Part shown: positions 61,791 to 64,000 of the stretch, one piece after another | Layout: each line of letters begins with the position of its first letter | Numbering within the stretch: the first letter of the stretch is position 1 | Assembly (NCBI GenBank): GCA_033675265.1 | Contig: JAUJYZ010000850.1 | Span: 365,501-429,500, forward strand | Length of the DNA stretch: 64,000 bases | DNA from: Actinostola sp. cb2023 | Lineage: Eukaryota; Cnidaria; Anthozoa; Actiniaria; Actinostolidae | Direction: 5' to 3' | Notes under the pieces: generated by a model | The model's input: only the letters and a program-made list of their open reading frames with translations | Told to the model about the DNA's origin: nothing | Databases searched by the model: none | Program-made: the position numbers and the translations under genes

Positions 61791-62462
61791 ATTTTCGTTG
61801 CAATCTGGTCGGGCATTAGGATTTTAAAACGATAGCTTGACCGTTCAAGATCATTCAAACAAGTACGAGAATACGAGTATAAAAAAACACAGTTCTGTCC
61901 TCTAGAAGCCGCGATTTAGGATCGCCTTCAATTCTAACCAAAGACAGCACAAGCAACGAGTCCAATGATAAATATCTACATTTTGTAAGCGTTAAAACCT
62001 CTTCAGTGGTCTATATATACTCGACTGAATAAAGCCACACGGAACTTTCTTCGCCAGTGTGTTTATTTTGGCCCGGTTTCTTAATATATGCATCTATGTA
62101 TTGCTGTTGTCAATTCCAAACCTTAGTCACGTGACTTCCCTAAGGACTATTACACTAGCATATGAATGAAGCTTCGCCGAATAGAAATCACACCTTAATA
62201 TAATATGAGTGACTAGATGGAGCAATGGTCTAATGGGGTTTTTCTGAAGTTATGGCTTATATAGGGGACGGATATCCCCTCCCTCACTGGCCTTTTGGTT
62301 AGGACCTAGTTCTATGTAGCACCGGGATAGCGCGGGCGGGGCCGAAATCTTCACCCTTCACGTAAGTCGATTCGATATCTCAGCATCTTAGAATGTCTCG
62401 GGAGAATCGTCCCATGATTTACTTTTTCTTTTCCTTTTTTCGAGTTTTCTTTTTCGTCTTTC

Positions 62463-62540
62463 CTTTGATACGGGAGGGGTGGGACCGTGACCAAAACCAA
62501 GGATCCAAAGGTCTGGAGTTCGAGTCTCATGGGAGTGGAT
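62463..62540 (+). mobile_element. SINE-like repeat, head only, copy 3
   Basis: TTTGATACGGGAGGGGTGGG, then CCAAAGGTCTGGAGTTCGAG, matches the first 80 bases of the copy at 61546; the body is missing. Confidence 0.5.
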
Positions 62541-63394
62541 ATATTGTGGCTTTATTTTTGACACTGTAATTAACCTTTTCTGAAATATATAAACTGTTCA
62601 CGGAGTGAGAGAGGTGCACGACAGCTAGGAGTTAGAGATAGACTAGGAGAACCGTATTCTACTGACCAGATGGAACTATAGATTTCTGTAAATTTAGTTC
62701 GTAAACCGTGAATTACCAAAACGAAATTAAACTAAAATAGTTGATCCACAGTCAACTTTGGTCTTATAGGAATTAATGACCATTCTCCTTTCTCTCTAGC
62801 TGACACTACTTCTTATAAAAATATAGAAATATAGAGTCCCGCCAAGGCACACAATTTCTCTTTCAAGTTCTTTGAACATTAACTTTTTCTGAGATTATTG
62901 TTATAATAATAACATGCGCTCGTTAGGTTAATTACGGTATGGTTATACACCCTATGCAATACTCGATTTCTTGAATTTGCATAAATTTGCAAAAACTGAA
63001 AGAATAACGAGTTAAGTAAAGGTAAAATAATAGATTGAAAGATCATCCACAGTTTAGTAATTACCCCAAAAGTGCATTAATAAAAATGAAACTATCATAA
63101 AGTAGTAAGCGTTTGAAAGGTGTAAAATACATGGAAACGAGGCATTTAGGGCCAAAGTCCCCAGAAACTTCGAGCCGACATTTATGTGTGTACCGTCAGA
63201 GTTTGTGGTTAATATACTGATAGACACATATGGTACTTGCATCGACTTGCAACATTCCACACTGATAACCTCAGAGTGAAAATGATCGACCTGACGGTTG
63301 CGCTGCAGGACTGAAATCGAGAAAGGAACGAAGAACATAAAATGCACACTGACTGTCTGAGACAAAACTTAGGGAATGTCAGGCTTAGGATTCG
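62541..63394. other. Intergenic, nothing recognised
   Basis: AT-rich spacer with no supported gene. Confidence 0.4.
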
Positions 63395-63475
63395 AAAGGA
63401 AGGAAGGAAGGAAGGAAGGATGGAACTGAGGAAGGAAGGAAGGAATGGAACTGAGGAAGGAAGGAAGGGAGAAAA
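63395..63475. repeat. (GGAA)n microsatellite
   Basis: GGAAGGAA tracts interrupted by TGGAACTGA. The open frames on both strands here are repeat artefacts. Confidence 0.85.
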
Positions 63476-63982
63476 CGAAGAAAGCCTGGAAGGGAAGAGG
63501 AAGGAACGAGGAAAGGAGGAAGAAAGTCAGGAAACAGGTAGACGAACCGGGAAAGAAAGATCGTACTAAAATAATAAATTCCCATTCTGCGTGATATATC
63601 ATGCACTTTATGTAACATCTGTAAGGCTAATTACCATAATTATTTCTTATCAATTCTCAGTCCTAAAGCGTTTTTCATAAACCCGTTTAAACAGAAACTA
63701 TTAGTCAGTGTGTAATAACCAAATGAAAACAAATTAGTATGTACTGTTAATTACTTTGAAATAAAATTTCATATAGTCAAGTTTCGCGGTTGTCTGGATA
63801 TGATAATCGGCGTTGGAAAATATTCTTGGAGAGTGATAACCCAAAAGTGTATAAGTCGAGAGCGTATTTTATCTCGTTTTTATCAGTGAGTTGCGCGGTT
63901 TTTGTGGCATAAATAGCTGGCAAGTTTCACATTACCTTGTGATCGACGCTACGGATTGTGGGGCCGATTCAGTGTGATCAAG

Positions 63983-64000
63983 ATGGCGGAGGCTGAAGTT
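63983..64000 (+). CDS. Possible first codons of a gene cut by the window end
   Basis: AAGATGGCGGAGGCTGAAGTT gives M-A-E-A-E-V in a strong initiation context at the very edge. The preceding 150 bases are less AT-rich. Only six codons are visible, so this is a guess. Confidence 0.3.

Noticed and set aside
62280..62340. U2 snRNA-like stretch (GGCCTTTTGGTTAGGAC)
   Set aside because: Resemblance is limited to about 15 bases; the remainder does not fit U2.

Overview
The window is animal nuclear DNA. It is AT-rich, its genes are split by many GT-AG introns (up to about 4 kb), and it contains poly(A) signals, CCAAT and TATA promoters and abundant DNA-transposon debris. Gene content (a Maf bZIP factor, two cathepsin L genes, two SNX16-type sorting nexins) is metazoan. 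The dense MITEs, short exons and an intron-rich bacterial-type PLP decarboxylase suggest an early-branching marine animal such as a sponge or cnidarian. The species cannot be fixed from the sequence alone.

Layout. (1) 0.77-1.48 kb, minus: intronless large-Maf-like bZIP gene with TATA and CCAAT boxes and a cluster of CRE-like sites upstream. (2) 3.27-21.74 kb, plus: a 19-exon gene for a 446-residue fold-type III PLP decarboxylase of the diaminopimelate-decarboxylase type. Its introns are packed with nested transposons, including at least three nested layers with readable target-site duplications in intron 1. (3) 22.78-25.73 kb, plus: an unrecognised RING-like gene broken by a frameshift and a stop. 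(4) 26.02-30.38 kb, minus: a multi-exon rve/DDE integrase-like gene, convergent with (3), with a 1.26 kb fold-back element in its largest intron. (5) 31.98-37.56 kb and 42.10-43.95 kb, plus: two tandem cathepsin L genes with the same five-exon structure and a nearly identical stretch in exon 3. (6) 45.04-48.64 kb and 50.73-60.58 kb, plus: two tandem SNX16-like genes; the second has a longer coiled coil and an apparent 2-bp deletion in its PX domain. (7) 60.6-64.0 kb: repeats, then a possible first exon truncated by the window edge.

The genes do not form a functional pathway; they are neighbours, two pairs of which arose by tandem duplication. The most unusual aspects are the animal decarboxylase, a transposon family with CACAGG...CCTGTG ends and 7-bp target duplications (including one only 60 bp long), a minisatellite that multiplies a functional 5' splice site, the exon-limited gene conversion between cathepsins, and the integrase/RING-like convergent pair. 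All exon boundaries were derived by hand from reading frame and splice consensus; no database search was possible.
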